From: Gaiellasilicea sp963791905
Lineage (GTDB): Bacteria > Actinomycetota > Thermoleophilia > Gaiellales > Gaiellaceae
DNA length: 64,000 nucleotides
NCBI GenBank assembly: GCA_963791905.1
Contig: CAWBTX010000007.1
Coordinates: forward strand, 124,001-188,000
Reading direction: 5' to 3'
The notes under the pieces were generated by a model, which saw only the letters and a list, made by a program, of their open reading frames with translations, had not been told where the DNA came from and did not search any database. Made by a program: the position numbers and the translations under genes. Positions 37,633-45,925 of this stretch are shown in pieces (position 1 is the stretch's first letter; the number at the start of each line of letters is the position of its first letter).

Positions 37633-38701
37633 TCAGACGCTACCCGTGAGGAAGTCCCAGAGCGCTCGAAAGGCTTGCTCGAGCGCCTCGATCTCGACCT
37701 GCTCGTCGCGGCGGTGGGCGTACCGGGTCGCCCCCGGCCCGAAGTTGACCGCGTCGATCCCGCGCGAGGTGAAGTCGGCGACGTTCGTCCAGGCCTGCTT
37801 CGGCTCGAGCGCAAGGTCCCCTGCCGCACGGAGCCGCTGCACGAGGGGGGAGTCGGTCACGACCCGCGCCGGCGGCGAGTCTCCCGCATGCTCGAACGTG
37901 GCTCCGTCTGGGAGCAGGGCGCGAAGGTACGCCTCGGCGCTCGACGGCGCCCGGTCGGGCGCGTAGCGGAAGTTGACGTTCGCCGTCACGCGGTCCGGGA
38001 TCACGTTCGAGGCGATCCCGCCCTCGATCTGCGTGAGGCTGACGACCTCGGTAAAGGTGAGCCCGCCGATCTCGACCGGACGCGGCTCGATCGCCGCATA
38101 CGGGCGCAGCCCCTCGAGCGCCTTGTCGATCGCGTTCTCGGCAGCCCACGGCCGGGCGCTGTGACCGCTCACGCCGTGGAAGTGGATGCGTGCGTTCAGG
38201 TTGCCGAGGCAGCCGGCCTGAATCGTCACGTCGGTGGGCTCCAGCAGAATCGCGAGGTCGGCCTCGTGGACCCGAGGGACCGAGTCGAAGAACTCGGGCA
38301 GCGCGCTCTCGGAGGCGGGCAGCTCCTCGCGCGGGAAAAAGAGCAGCCCCAGGTCGAAAGCGGTGGTCGAGCGCAGGTCCGCCCACGCGTGGGCGATCTC
38401 GATCATCACCGCGAGACCGCCCTTCATGTCGCTCGCGCCGAGGCCTCCGACGACCCCGTCGGTGAGCTGACCGGGGAGGTTCTGCTGGCTGGGAACCGTG
38501 TCCAGGTGCCCGGCGAGGACGACGAACGGGCGGCTCTCCGAGCCCCGCGTCGTACCAGAGCGTCTCGCCGCTCCGCCAGGCGGGCTGCCAGTCGAGCTCA
38601 GCCGCGACATAGGCGGCGATCTCGGCCTCGTGGCGGCTTTCCGAGGGGATATTGACGAGCTCGAGCGTCCGCTCGGCCAACCGGTTCGCGAGGGGTGGCA
38701 T
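37633..38701 (-). CDS. dapE: Succinyl-diaminopimelate desuccinylase DapE, one apparent insertion
   Basis: An M20-family di-zinc amidohydrolase that removes succinate from N-succinyl-LL-DAP. Start ATG 38701 (MPPLANRLAERTLELVNIPS). The frame changes near 38543; removing one G rejoins WYDAGSESRPFVVLAGHLDTVP. Metal-ligand motifs are GHLDTVP, LGASDMKGGLAVM and LFFPREELP. The dimerisation lid is GCLGNLNARIHFHGVSGHSA, and the last His ligand is near the C-terminus (TRYAHRRDEQ). It is the first gene of the dapE-dapC-dapD operon. Its start overlaps the upstream end of the divergent hflX region. Confidence 0.93.
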
Positions 38702-38716
38702 GGAGCGCAAGCGTGG

Positions 38717-38722
38717 CACAAT
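38717..38722 (+). promoter_or_regulatory. -10 element CACAAT of hflX
   Basis: CACAAT ends 7 nt before GTG 38730. This supports GTG 38730 over the in-frame ATG at 38700, which would lie upstream of the promoter and overlap the dapE start. Confidence 0.5.
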
Positions 38723-38729
38723 CCCAGGT

Positions 38730-40040
38730 GTGACGACGATCAGGCCCGACACCCCCGCCGCGGGCGTGGAGCCCGAGCGGGGGTTCGTGCTCGCTGTCCT
38801 CGCGAAGGGAACGGACGCCGAGGGCGAGCTCGGCGAGCTCCGCGAGCTGGCGCGCACGGCAGGCGTCGAGCCCACCGCCGAGCTCGTGCAACAGCGCTCG
38901 AATCCCGACCCGCGCACGTACGTCGGCAAGGGCAAGCTGGACGAGCTGAAGCAGGCCTACGGGAACGCCGGTGCCGAGGTCCTCCTGGTCGACGACGAGC
39001 TCCACCCCGTGCAGCAGCGGACGCTCGAGAACGCACTCGACGCACGCGTGGTCGACCGGACGCAGCTGATTCTCGACATCTTCGCCCAGCACGCGCGCAG
39101 CGCCGAGGGCAAGCTGCAGGTCGAGCTGGCCCAGCTCGAGTACAACCTCCCGCGCATGCGCGGCATGTGGAAGCACCTCGAGCGCCTGGGCGGCGGCACC
39201 GGCGCGCTCGGCGCCGGCGTCGGCACGCGCGGCCCCGGCGAGTCGCAGCTCGAGACGGACCGTCGGCTGGCCGGCCGCCGCATCACGCTCCTGCGCCGCC
39301 GCCTGCGCGAGCTCGGCAAGCAGCGCGGCTTACGCCGTAAGGCGCGCGCGCGCAGCGGGACGCCGATCGTCGCGCTCGCGGGTTACACGAACGTCGGCAA
39401 GTCGACCCTCCTGAACGCGCTCACCGGCGCCGAGGTCTCGGTCGAGAACCGGCTCTTCGAGACGCTCGACCCGACGACGCGCGGCTTCGAGCACGACGGC
39501 AAGCGCTACCTCGTCACCGACACCGTCGGTTTCATCCGGCGCCTGCCGACCCAGCTCGTCGAAGGCTTCGCCTCGACGCTGGAGGAGACCCTCGTCGCCG
39601 ACCTGGTCCTGCACGTGGTCGACGCGTCCGTCTCCGACGAGCGGCTGGACGAGATGATCGACTCGGTCGAGACCGTCCTGCACGGAATCGGCGCGGACGA
39701 CGTGCCCGTCGAGCTCGTCCTGAACAAGATCGACCTCGTCGACCCACTCGGCAGACGCCGGCTCGCGAACCGCTTCCCCGGCGCCCTGCAGGTCGCGGCG
39801 GCGACCGGCGAGGGCCTCGACGAGCTGCGCGAGCGCATCGCCGGCCGCTTTGCGGACCGCTACGAGGACGTCAGGCTGTTGCTGCCGTACGACCAGGGCG
39901 CGAAGCTCGCCGAGCTGTACGCGCTCGGCGCGCCAATCGAGGAGCGGGAGGACGGCAAGGATGGCGTGCTCGTGCGCGCCCGACTGCCGCAGCGGGACGT
40001 GCGCCGGTTCGCGCGCTACCTAGTTGCCGACAGCGGTTGA
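38730..40040 (+). CDS. hflX: GTPase HflX
   Basis: A 436-residue HflX, a ribosome-splitting GTPase. The N-terminal HflX domain includes RSNPDPRTYVGKGKLDEL, VVDRTQLILDIFAQHARSAE and the Gly-rich GTRGPGESQLETDRR. The G domain has G1 GYTNVGKST, G2 around LFETLDPTTRG, G3 DTVGFIRRLP and G4 NKID. No frameshift. GTG 38730 is chosen from the promoter spacing. The stop is 11 nt from the stop of the convergent gene. Confidence 0.94.
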   Translation: MTTIRPDTPAAGVEPERGFVLAVLAKGTDAEGELGELRELARTAGVEPTAELVQQRSNPDPRTYVGKGKLDELKQAYGNAGAEVLLVDDELHPVQQRTLENALDARVVDRTQLILDIFAQHARSAEGKLQVELAQLEYNLPRMRGMWKHLERLGGGTGALGAGVGTRGPGESQLETDRRLAGRRITLLRRRLRELGKQRGLRRKARARSGTPIVALAGYTNVGKSTLLNALTGAEVSVENRLFETLDPTTRGFEHDGKRYLVTDTVGFIRRLPTQLVEGFASTLEETLVADLVLHVVDASVSDERLDEMIDSVETVLHGIGADDVPVELVLNKIDLVDPLGRRRLANRFPGALQVAAATGEGLDELRERIAGRFADRYEDVRLLLPYDQGAKLAELYALGAPIEEREDGKDGVLVRARLPQRDVRRFARYLVADSG

Positions 40041-40051
40041 GAAGGCATCGG

Positions 40052-41302
40052 TCATTGCGAGAACGCGACGCGCAGCGCGCGGTCGGAGTCGAGCCGGAAG
40101 ACACACTGTCTGCCCGAGCAGCGTCCGCCTTGCCAGCGCAATAGACGTGCCCGACTCGAGGGCGCTGCTCGTAGCAGGACGCGCGTCCCTGCAACCAGGT
40201 TGACAAGGCACGTTCGTCCGCCCCTGCACGTCTTTCCACCCGGCGAGATCCTGACAGTGCCTCTTCCGGTGACCGAGACCTTCAGCCGGTAGAGCAGCGG
40301 CCTGAACGTCGCGGCGACCGACGTGTCCGAGGTGATCGTCAGCCGACACGTATCCGCTTGCCCACAGACGCGCGACCAACCGGCGAGCCGACTCTTGGGG
40401 TCGGGCCGGGCTGCCATGGTCACCTCCGTGCCGCCGCGCACGACGAATGCGCACGGCGCGTCGTGACGACACACGCGATCGAGCGCCGAGACGGTCCCGC
40501 CAGGGCCTGGTGCGACGTTGAGGCGGTAGAACGGGCGGGTCGTCAAGAAGTCGCTGTCGGCGAGATCGGGACAGCCGGGAATCGACGTGCCGAAATAGTC
40601 GTCGCGGCCCGGGTCGAGGGTCAGGTTGGGCCAGTCCTTCGGCCCGTCCCGTCCGCCGGAATACATGATGTCCCGGCTGTCCTCCCAGACATGGCCCCCG
40701 GAGTAGTGGGGCGCGCACGTGGGGGCGACGTCGAGCGCGTGCAGCGTCTCGTGCAGCATGGCGAGATCGAAGCCGTCGGGCCGGAGTGATGCTGCTCCTG
40801 AAAACCAGTCGCACTCACCGAGGTGGAGGATCGCCACCGGCGGCGAGCCCAGTCCGCAGGGACCGGCGGTGGCCGAGGAGCGCCCTTCGTAGTAGACGGC
40901 GTACAGCTTCGAGCGGTCGCCGAAACCGCGTGCCTGGAGCTCTCCGACGACCGAGTAATACGGATCGGACGCGACCACCTGCTCCCCGGTTCGGCCCAGG
41001 CGGAGAAACGAGATGTCGGGCTCGCCGTTGACCGTGTCGATCCGTAGCGCCGCGCCGTCCGCGTGCTGACGGAACCAGTCGTTCCACGTCGCCACGGATC
41101 GGGCAAGCACGCCGTTCGTGTCGAACGAGCGGTCGGGCCCATCGGCCGGGGTGACATAGACGACATGGATCTGGGGGCCGAGCTGCTCGTCCGGCCGATC
41201 CTCGGTGGACCGGTCGAGGGCCGTCGCCCCGGTCGGCGCTCCGGCCGCCACAACGTGGACGAACAGCAACGTCAGCGCAATGCGAACGGCAGCCGGTCTC
41301 AC
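40052..41302 (-). CDS. Secreted protein with HExxH motif and two Cys-paired repeat domains
   Basis: A 416-residue exported protein. The N-terminal signal peptide is about 25 residues (ALTLLFVHVVAAGAPTGATA). The central domain has LHETLHALD (HExxH), a further His in HYSGGHVWEDS and DIMYSGG, a Met-turn-like pattern, which suggests a zinc metalloprotease. The third ligand is not certain. The C-terminus holds two similar domains of about 75 residues (FYRLNVAPGPGGTVSALDRV and LYRLKVSVTGRGTVRISPGG), each with C-x4/5-C and C-x3/5-C pairs, resembling InlB-type B-repeats. Start GTG 41302, 5 nt after the mazG stop. Confidence 0.65.
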   Translation of the reverse strand: MRPAAVRIALTLLFVHVVAAGAPTGATALDRSTEDRPDEQLGPQIHVVYVTPADGPDRSFDTNGVLARSVATWNDWFRQHADGAALRIDTVNGEPDISFLRLGRTGEQVVASDPYYSVVGELQARGFGDRSKLYAVYYEGRSSATAGPCGLGSPPVAILHLGECDWFSGAASLRPDGFDLAMLHETLHALDVAPTCAPHYSGGHVWEDSRDIMYSGGRDGPKDWPNLTLDPGRDDYFGTSIPGCPDLADSDFLTTRPFYRLNVAPGPGGTVSALDRVCRHDAPCAFVVRGGTEVTMAARPDPKSRLAGWSRVCGQADTCRLTITSDTSVAATFRPLLYRLKVSVTGRGTVRISPGGKTCRGGRTCLVNLVAGTRVLLRAAPSSRARLLRWQGGRCSGRQCVFRLDSDRALRVAFSQ

Positions 41303-41307
41303 GGCCT

Positions 41308-41637
41308 CTAGCGGTCGTCGCCCGAGCCCTGCAAGACGGCCCGACGCCGGCGCGACGCCAGCTTCGCGAGGTTCGCCTCCGCGACGCGGTCGAGCTCGAG
41401 CCCTGCCTCCGTTGCCAGCTGGGCCACGTACCAGAGCACGTCCCCGAGCTCGGCCGCCAGCGCCTCGCGCCGCTCGTCGGTGAGCACGCCGCCGTCGTCG
41501 CGGATCGCCTTCTTGATCTTCTCGGCGGTCTCGCCCGCCTCGCCGCAGAGCCCGAGCGCCGGGTAGACAAGATTGTCGCCCGCCTGGGGATAGACTGCGG
41601 TCTCCCGCGAGCGACGCTGGTACTCGGAGAGGCGCAC
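41308..41637 (-). CDS. MazG-like nucleotide pyrophosphohydrolase
   Basis: A 109-residue single-domain MazG-like protein. The metal-binding pattern LCGEAGETAEKIKKAIRDD followed by ELGDVLWYVAQLATEAGLEL (ExxE...ExxD) is typical. The family hydrolyses noncanonical NTPs or dNTPs. GTG 41637 is preceded on the minus strand by TAGTGT 6 nt upstream. It is divergent from the nudix gene. Confidence 0.85.
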   Translation of the reverse strand: MRLSEYQRRSRETAVYPQAGDNLVYPALGLCGEAGETAEKIKKAIRDDGGVLTDERREALAAELGDVLWYVAQLATEAGLELDRVAEANLAKLASRRRRAVLQGSGDDR

Positions 41638-41643
41638 GTGCCA

Positions 41644-41649
41644 ACACTA
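41644..41649 (-). promoter_or_regulatory. -10 element TAGTGT of the MazG-like gene
   Basis: On the minus strand TAGTGT ends 6 nt before GTG 41637. Leaderless arrangement. Confidence 0.55.
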
Positions 41650-41678
41650 CTTGCCGCACCGGAGCGCGTCGCCGCCTC

Positions 41679-42131
41679 GTGAGGGGTGCGGAGCCACGCA
41701 TCCGCGTCTCCGCGCTGCTCCGCTGGAACGAGGGGATCCTGCTCTGCCGGCACGAGAAGCGCGGGCGGGAGGCCTGGCTGCTCCCCGGCGGCGGCGTCCA
41801 CTCGGGCGAGAGCCTGATCGACGCGCTCGAGCGGGAGATCGCTGAGGAGGTCGGCATCGAGCCGCCGTCGTTCGAGGGGCCGGTCGCGATCGCGGACTCG
41901 ATCGCCCCGGACCGGCTCGTCTCGAAGCACGTCGTCCACATCATCTTCGCCGGGGACGTCGGCGGCTCGCTCGAGTCCGTCGCCTCGCAGGACGAGGCGG
42001 TGCAGGGGCATCGGCTCTTCGCACCCGACGAGCTCAACGGGATCGTCCTGCACCCGCCGATCCAGCGGTTCCTCGCCCGCTGGCGGCCCGGCGATCCGGC
42101 GGTTTACCTTGGGTCTCTATGGACGCCGTGA
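41679..42131 (+). CDS. Nudix hydrolase
   Basis: A 150-residue Nudix protein. The Nudix box GGGVHSGESLIDALEREI continuing to AEEVGI matches Gx5Ex7REUxEExGU. The start RIRVSALLRWNEGILLCRHE resembles ADP-ribose/NTP-type members. GTG 41679 lies 41 nt from the divergent mazG start, and the stop region overlaps the next ATG (42119). House-cleaning of nucleotides together with MazG is a reasonable inference. The substrate is unknown. Confidence 0.87.
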   Translation: MRGAEPRIRVSALLRWNEGILLCRHEKRGREAWLLPGGGVHSGESLIDALEREIAEEVGIEPPSFEGPVAIADSIAPDRLVSKHVVHIIFAGDVGGSLESVASQDEAVQGHRLFAPDELNGIVLHPPIQRFLARWRPGDPAVYLGSLWTP

Positions 42132-43507
42132 CCGACGTCCTCCGGCTCGCCGCCGACCGCGCCGTCGAGTTCCACGCCACTCTCGAAGACAGGAAGGTGG
42201 GCGCGCGGGCGTCCGTGGCAGAGCTGGTGGACGCCCTCGGCGGGCCGCTTCCCGACGAGGGCGGGGAGGACTCGCAGGTTGTCGCGGAGCTCGCGGCCGC
42301 CGCCGAGCCGGGTCTCATCGGCTCGCAGACGGGCCGCTATTTCGGCTTCGTCTTCGGGAGCGCGCTCCCCGCGGCCGTCGCCGCCGACTGGCTCGCGACC
42401 GCGTGGGACCAGAACGGCTTCTCGGTCGTCAGCTCGCCCGCCGCCGCCGCCGCGGAGGAAGTCGCCGGCCGCTGGGTGGCCGAGCTGCTCGGCCTTCCGG
42501 CCGGCGTCTCGAGCGGCTTCGTCACCGGCGCACAGGGCGCCAACACGACCGCCCTCGCGGCGGCGCGCCAGCACGTTCTGCAGGCGACCGGCTGGAACGT
42601 CGAGCACGACGGCCTGCAGGGAGCGCCCCGGATCCGCATCCTCGCCGGCGCCGAGCGGCACGTCACGATCGACCGCTCGCTACGCCTGCTCGGGCTCGGG
42701 ACCGCCGCCCTCGAGCTCGTTCCCGCAGACGACCAGGGTCGCATGCGCGTTGACGCCCTCGCCGGGGCCCTGCGGAAGGGTGAGGGGCCGACGATCGTCT
42801 GCGCGCAGGCCGGCAACGTGAACACAGGCGCCTCCGACCCGCTGCCGGAGATCGCCGACGCAGCAGCCGACGCGGGCGCCTGGCTCCACCTCGACGGCGC
42901 CTTCGGCCTCTGGGCCGCCGCAAGCTCGCGCTTTCGCCATCTCGTCGAGGGCGCCGACCGCGCCGACTCGTGGGCGACCGACGCTCACAAGTGGCTCAAC
43001 GTGCCGTACGACTGCGGGCTCGTCTTCACCAGACATCCTGAGGCACACGGCGAGGCGATGGCCGTCGCCGCGAGCTACCTGCAGCGGAGCGACGGCCGCA
43101 GCCCGTCCGACTGGGTGCCCGAGTCGTCCCGGCGCGCGCGAGGCTTTGCGGTCTGGGCTGCACTCCGCTCGCTCGGGCGGAGCGGGGTGGAGGGCCTCGT
43201 CGACCGCTGTTGCGACCACGCGCGCACGTTCGCCGAGCTCCTCGGGGCGGAGGAGGGCGTCGAGATCCTGAACGACGTCGTCCTCAACCAGGTGCTCGTC
43301 CGCTTCGGCGACGACGACGAGACGACCCGCGAGGTCGTGAGGCGCGTGCAGGAGGACGGCACGTGCTGGCTCGGCGGCACCGTCTGGCAGCACCGGGCCG
43401 CGATGCGCATCTCCGTCTCCAGCTTCCGCACCACGAGCGACGACGTCGAACGGTCGGCGACCGCGATCCTGGCGGCGGCCGCCTCGGTCTCAGGCGCGGT
43501 GCGCTGA
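42119..43507 (+). CDS. PLP-dependent aromatic-L-amino-acid/glutamate decarboxylase family, copy 1
   Basis: A 462-residue group II PLP decarboxylase. SGFVTGAQGANTTALAAARQ is the phosphate-binding region, HVTIDRSLRLLG contains the stacking His, and HLDGAFGLWAA the Asp that pairs with the pyridine N. The Schiff-base lysine is K291 in ATDAHKWLNVPYD. The start overlaps the nudix gene by 13 bp and the stop overlaps copy 2 by one base. The substrate amino acid cannot be deduced; the family also includes aldolase/transaminase-like members. Confidence 0.85.
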   Translation: MDAVTDVLRLAADRAVEFHATLEDRKVGARASVAELVDALGGPLPDEGGEDSQVVAELAAAAEPGLIGSQTGRYFGFVFGSALPAAVAADWLATAWDQNGFSVVSSPAAAAAEEVAGRWVAELLGLPAGVSSGFVTGAQGANTTALAAARQHVLQATGWNVEHDGLQGAPRIRILAGAERHVTIDRSLRLLGLGTAALELVPADDQGRMRVDALAGALRKGEGPTIVCAQAGNVNTGASDPLPEIADAAADAGAWLHLDGAFGLWAAASSRFRHLVEGADRADSWATDAHKWLNVPYDCGLVFTRHPEAHGEAMAVAASYLQRSDGRSPSDWVPESSRRARGFAVWAALRSLGRSGVEGLVDRCCDHARTFAELLGAEEGVEILNDVVLNQVLVRFGDDDETTREVVRRVQEDGTCWLGGTVWQHRAAMRISVSSFRTTSDDVERSATAILAAAASVSGAVR

Positions 43508-44916
43508 TGGACGCGCTGAAGCTGACGGCGGAGTACGCAGCGCAGTTTCTGGCCTCGCTCGACGAGAGGCCGGTTCGCGCCTCGGCGTCGGTCGAGGAGC
43601 TCCGGGAGGCCCTCGGCGGGCCTCTGCCCGAGGAGCCGTCCGATGCCGAGCAGGTCATCGCGGAACTGATCGCCGACGCCGAGCCCGGGGTCGTGGCGAT
43701 CCCGGGCGGCCGCTACTTCGGCTTCGTCATCGGCGGCGCCTTGCCCGCGGCGATCGCCGCCGACTGGCTCACGTCGACCTGGGATCAGAACGCCGGCCTT
43801 GTTGCGGCTGGGCCGAGCGCGGCCGTGGTGGAAGAGGTCTCGATCGGCTGGCTGCAGGAGCTGCTCGGACTTCCGGGCGGCGTCTCGGCGGGCTTCGTCA
43901 CCGGCTGCCAGATGGCGCACTTGACCGCACTGGCGGCAGCGCGGCACCAGGTCCTCGAGAACGCCGGGTGGGATGTCATGCGCGACGGCCTCACCGGCGC
44001 ACCGCCCATCCGCGTGCTGGTGAGCGAGGAGCGGCACGTCACCATCGATCGCGCTCTCCGCTTCCTCGGCATCGGCGCGCGCCAGATCGAGGCGGTGCCG
44101 GCCGACGAGCAGGGACGGCTCGTAGCCGCCGCCCTCGGCGAGGCGCTCGGGACGGACAGCGGGCCGACGATCGTGTGCGCGCAGGCCGGGAACGTCAACA
44201 CGGGAGCCTTCGACCCGCTCGAGGAGATCGCGGAGCTCGCCTCCGCCGCCGGCGCGTGGCTTCACGTCGACGGCGCGTTCGGGCTCTGGGCGGCCGCCTC
44301 GCCGCGGTTCCGCCACCTGGTCGCCGGCGCCGAGCGCGCGGACTCCTGGGCGACCGACGCCCACAAGTGGCTGAACGTCCCGTACGACTCGGGGATCGCC
44401 TTCTGCGCTCATCCCCAGGCGCACCGGGCCGCGATGGCCGTCACCGCCAGCTACCTCGAGCAGGCCGACCCCGACGCGGGTCGGGACGAGCTGGACTGGG
44501 TGCCGGAGTTCTCGCGCCGAGCGCGCGGCTTCGCGATCTACGCCGCGATCCGATCGCTCGGACGTCAGGGCATCGCGGAGGTGATCGAAGGCTGCTGCGA
44601 CCGAGCTCGCCAGTTCGCCGAGCTTCTCGGCGCGGCCGACGGCGTCGAGATCCTCAACGACGTGGTGCTCAACCAGGTGCTCGTGCGCTTCGGCGACCAT
44701 GACGAAACGACGCGCAACGTCGTCCAGCGTGTGCAGGAAGACGGCACGTGCTGGCTCTCGGGAACGACCTGGCACGGGCGCGGTGCGATGAGGATCTCCG
44801 TGTCGAACTGGCGGACGTCGGAGAGCGACGTGGAGCGGTCGGCAGTGGCGATTCTAGAGGCCTGGGGTGGGGCGCACGTGCCCGCGAGGAGGGGCCGCAC
44901 CAAGCAGCGTGGTTGA
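43507..44916 (+). CDS. PLP-dependent decarboxylase family, copy 2 (tandem paralog)
   Basis: A 469-residue paralog of copy 1, collinear over its whole length and clearly a tandem duplication (shared RYFGFVIGGALPAAIAADWL-type block, NVNTGAFDPLEEIAEL, VDGAFGLWAAAS, the DAHKWLNVPYDSG motif with K287, and EDGTCWLSGTTW near the end). ATG 43507 overlaps the stop of copy 1 (TGATG). It carries an extra basic C-terminal tail. Differences in the PLP-pocket loop (GCQMAHLTAL versus GAQGANTTAL) suggest different substrates or a heteromer. Confidence 0.85.
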   Translation: MDALKLTAEYAAQFLASLDERPVRASASVEELREALGGPLPEEPSDAEQVIAELIADAEPGVVAIPGGRYFGFVIGGALPAAIAADWLTSTWDQNAGLVAAGPSAAVVEEVSIGWLQELLGLPGGVSAGFVTGCQMAHLTALAAARHQVLENAGWDVMRDGLTGAPPIRVLVSEERHVTIDRALRFLGIGARQIEAVPADEQGRLVAAALGEALGTDSGPTIVCAQAGNVNTGAFDPLEEIAELASAAGAWLHVDGAFGLWAAASPRFRHLVAGAERADSWATDAHKWLNVPYDSGIAFCAHPQAHRAAMAVTASYLEQADPDAGRDELDWVPEFSRRARGFAIYAAIRSLGRQGIAEVIEGCCDRARQFAELLGAADGVEILNDVVLNQVLVRFGDHDETTRNVVQRVQEDGTCWLSGTTWHGRGAMRISVSNWRTSESDVERSAVAILEAWGGAHVPARRGRTKQRG

Positions 44917-45022
44917 CGCGGTCGGCGTCAAGGCTGGATAGCCTTGGCGTCGGCCGTGGCGGCCGCGATGCGCAGTGTGCAGCCCCCCAGTCGCGGGTGC
45001 GTGAGCCCCGCCCCAGGCCTCT

Positions 45023-45925
45023 TCAAAAGCGGCCGCCGCGGTCTCTGGCGCGCTGCGCTGACACCGCGTGCGCCTGCGCCTCGAGCCGGTCCGGGAGCGG
45101 CTCGAGCTCCGGCGGCTCGCCGCCGGTGGCGTGTGCGAGCGCCTGCGCGAGGACCCAGTCCGCCAGCCACGGGTTGCGCGGCAGCAGGGGCCCATGCAGG
45201 TACGTGCCGACCGCGCGGCCGACGCGGCAGCCCTCGAAACCGGACTCGCCGTCGTTGCCGAACCCGGCCACGACCCGTCCCAGCGGCGTCGCGCCCGGAT
45301 CGAGGCGCGTCCGGCCGAGGTGGTTCTCGAACCCGGCGAGGGTCCGCCGCTCGCCCGGCTCGAACTCGCACTCGAGCAAGACGTCCCCGATCATCCGTCG
45401 CGTACCGGCCACGGTCTCGTGGGGAAAGAGACCGACACCCGGCATGTCGACGTCGTCGCGGCCGAAGTAGCCCCGGCCGAGCAGCTGATAGCCGCCGCAG
45501 ACGGCCAGCAGCGCTGCGCCCTCGGCGACCGCCTGCTCGATCGCAGGTCCCTTTGCCGCCAGGTCGGGCGCGACGAGCGCCTGCTCGCGATCCTGGCCGC
45601 CGCCGACATAGAGGAGATCGTGCGCACCGGGGTGGAGCTCGTCGCCGAGCGAGACCGGCGCCACGGCGAGCTCGTGGCCCCTGAGCGCGGCGCGCCGGCT
45701 CAGGACTGCGATGTTGCCGCGGTCGGCGTAGATGTTCAGGTAGTCCGGATAGAGATGCCCGACCCTGATCCTCACGGCCTTGGCCGCCTTCCGCTCCCGC
45801 CCGGCGGAGCCGGGCTCCGCGGAAGACTGACGCCGCTCGCGGCGCTCCGACCAACGGGCCGTATGCCAATACTGTCCCGCCGGTCTACGCACCGCGAGCG
45901 ACGTCCCAGGGCGTAGGAACCTCAT
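45023..45925 (-). CDS. gatD: Lipid II isoglutaminyl synthase, glutaminase subunit GatD
   Basis: GatD supplies ammonia to MurT for amidating D-Glu in lipid II. The CobB/CobQ-type amidotransferase core begins RIRVGHLYPDYLNIYADRGN. The nucleophilic Cys is in LLAVCGGYQLLGRGYF, and the His motif is GTYLHGPLLPRNPWLAD. Two starts are possible: ATG 45925, overlapping the murT stop (ATGA), gives 300 residues with an unusual Arg/Ser/Gln-rich N-terminal extension, while GTG 45775 gives the normal 250. The overlap favours the longer form for coupling. The family length favours the shorter. Confidence 0.9.
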   Translation of the reverse strand: MRFLRPGTSLAVRRPAGQYWHTARWSERRERRQSSAEPGSAGRERKAAKAVRIRVGHLYPDYLNIYADRGNIAVLSRRAALRGHELAVAPVSLGDELHPGAHDLLYVGGGQDREQALVAPDLAAKGPAIEQAVAEGAALLAVCGGYQLLGRGYFGRDDVDMPGVGLFPHETVAGTRRMIGDVLLECEFEPGERRTLAGFENHLGRTRLDPGATPLGRVVAGFGNDGESGFEGCRVGRAVGTYLHGPLLPRNPWLADWVLAQALAHATGGEPPELEPLPDRLEAQAHAVSAQRARDRGGRF

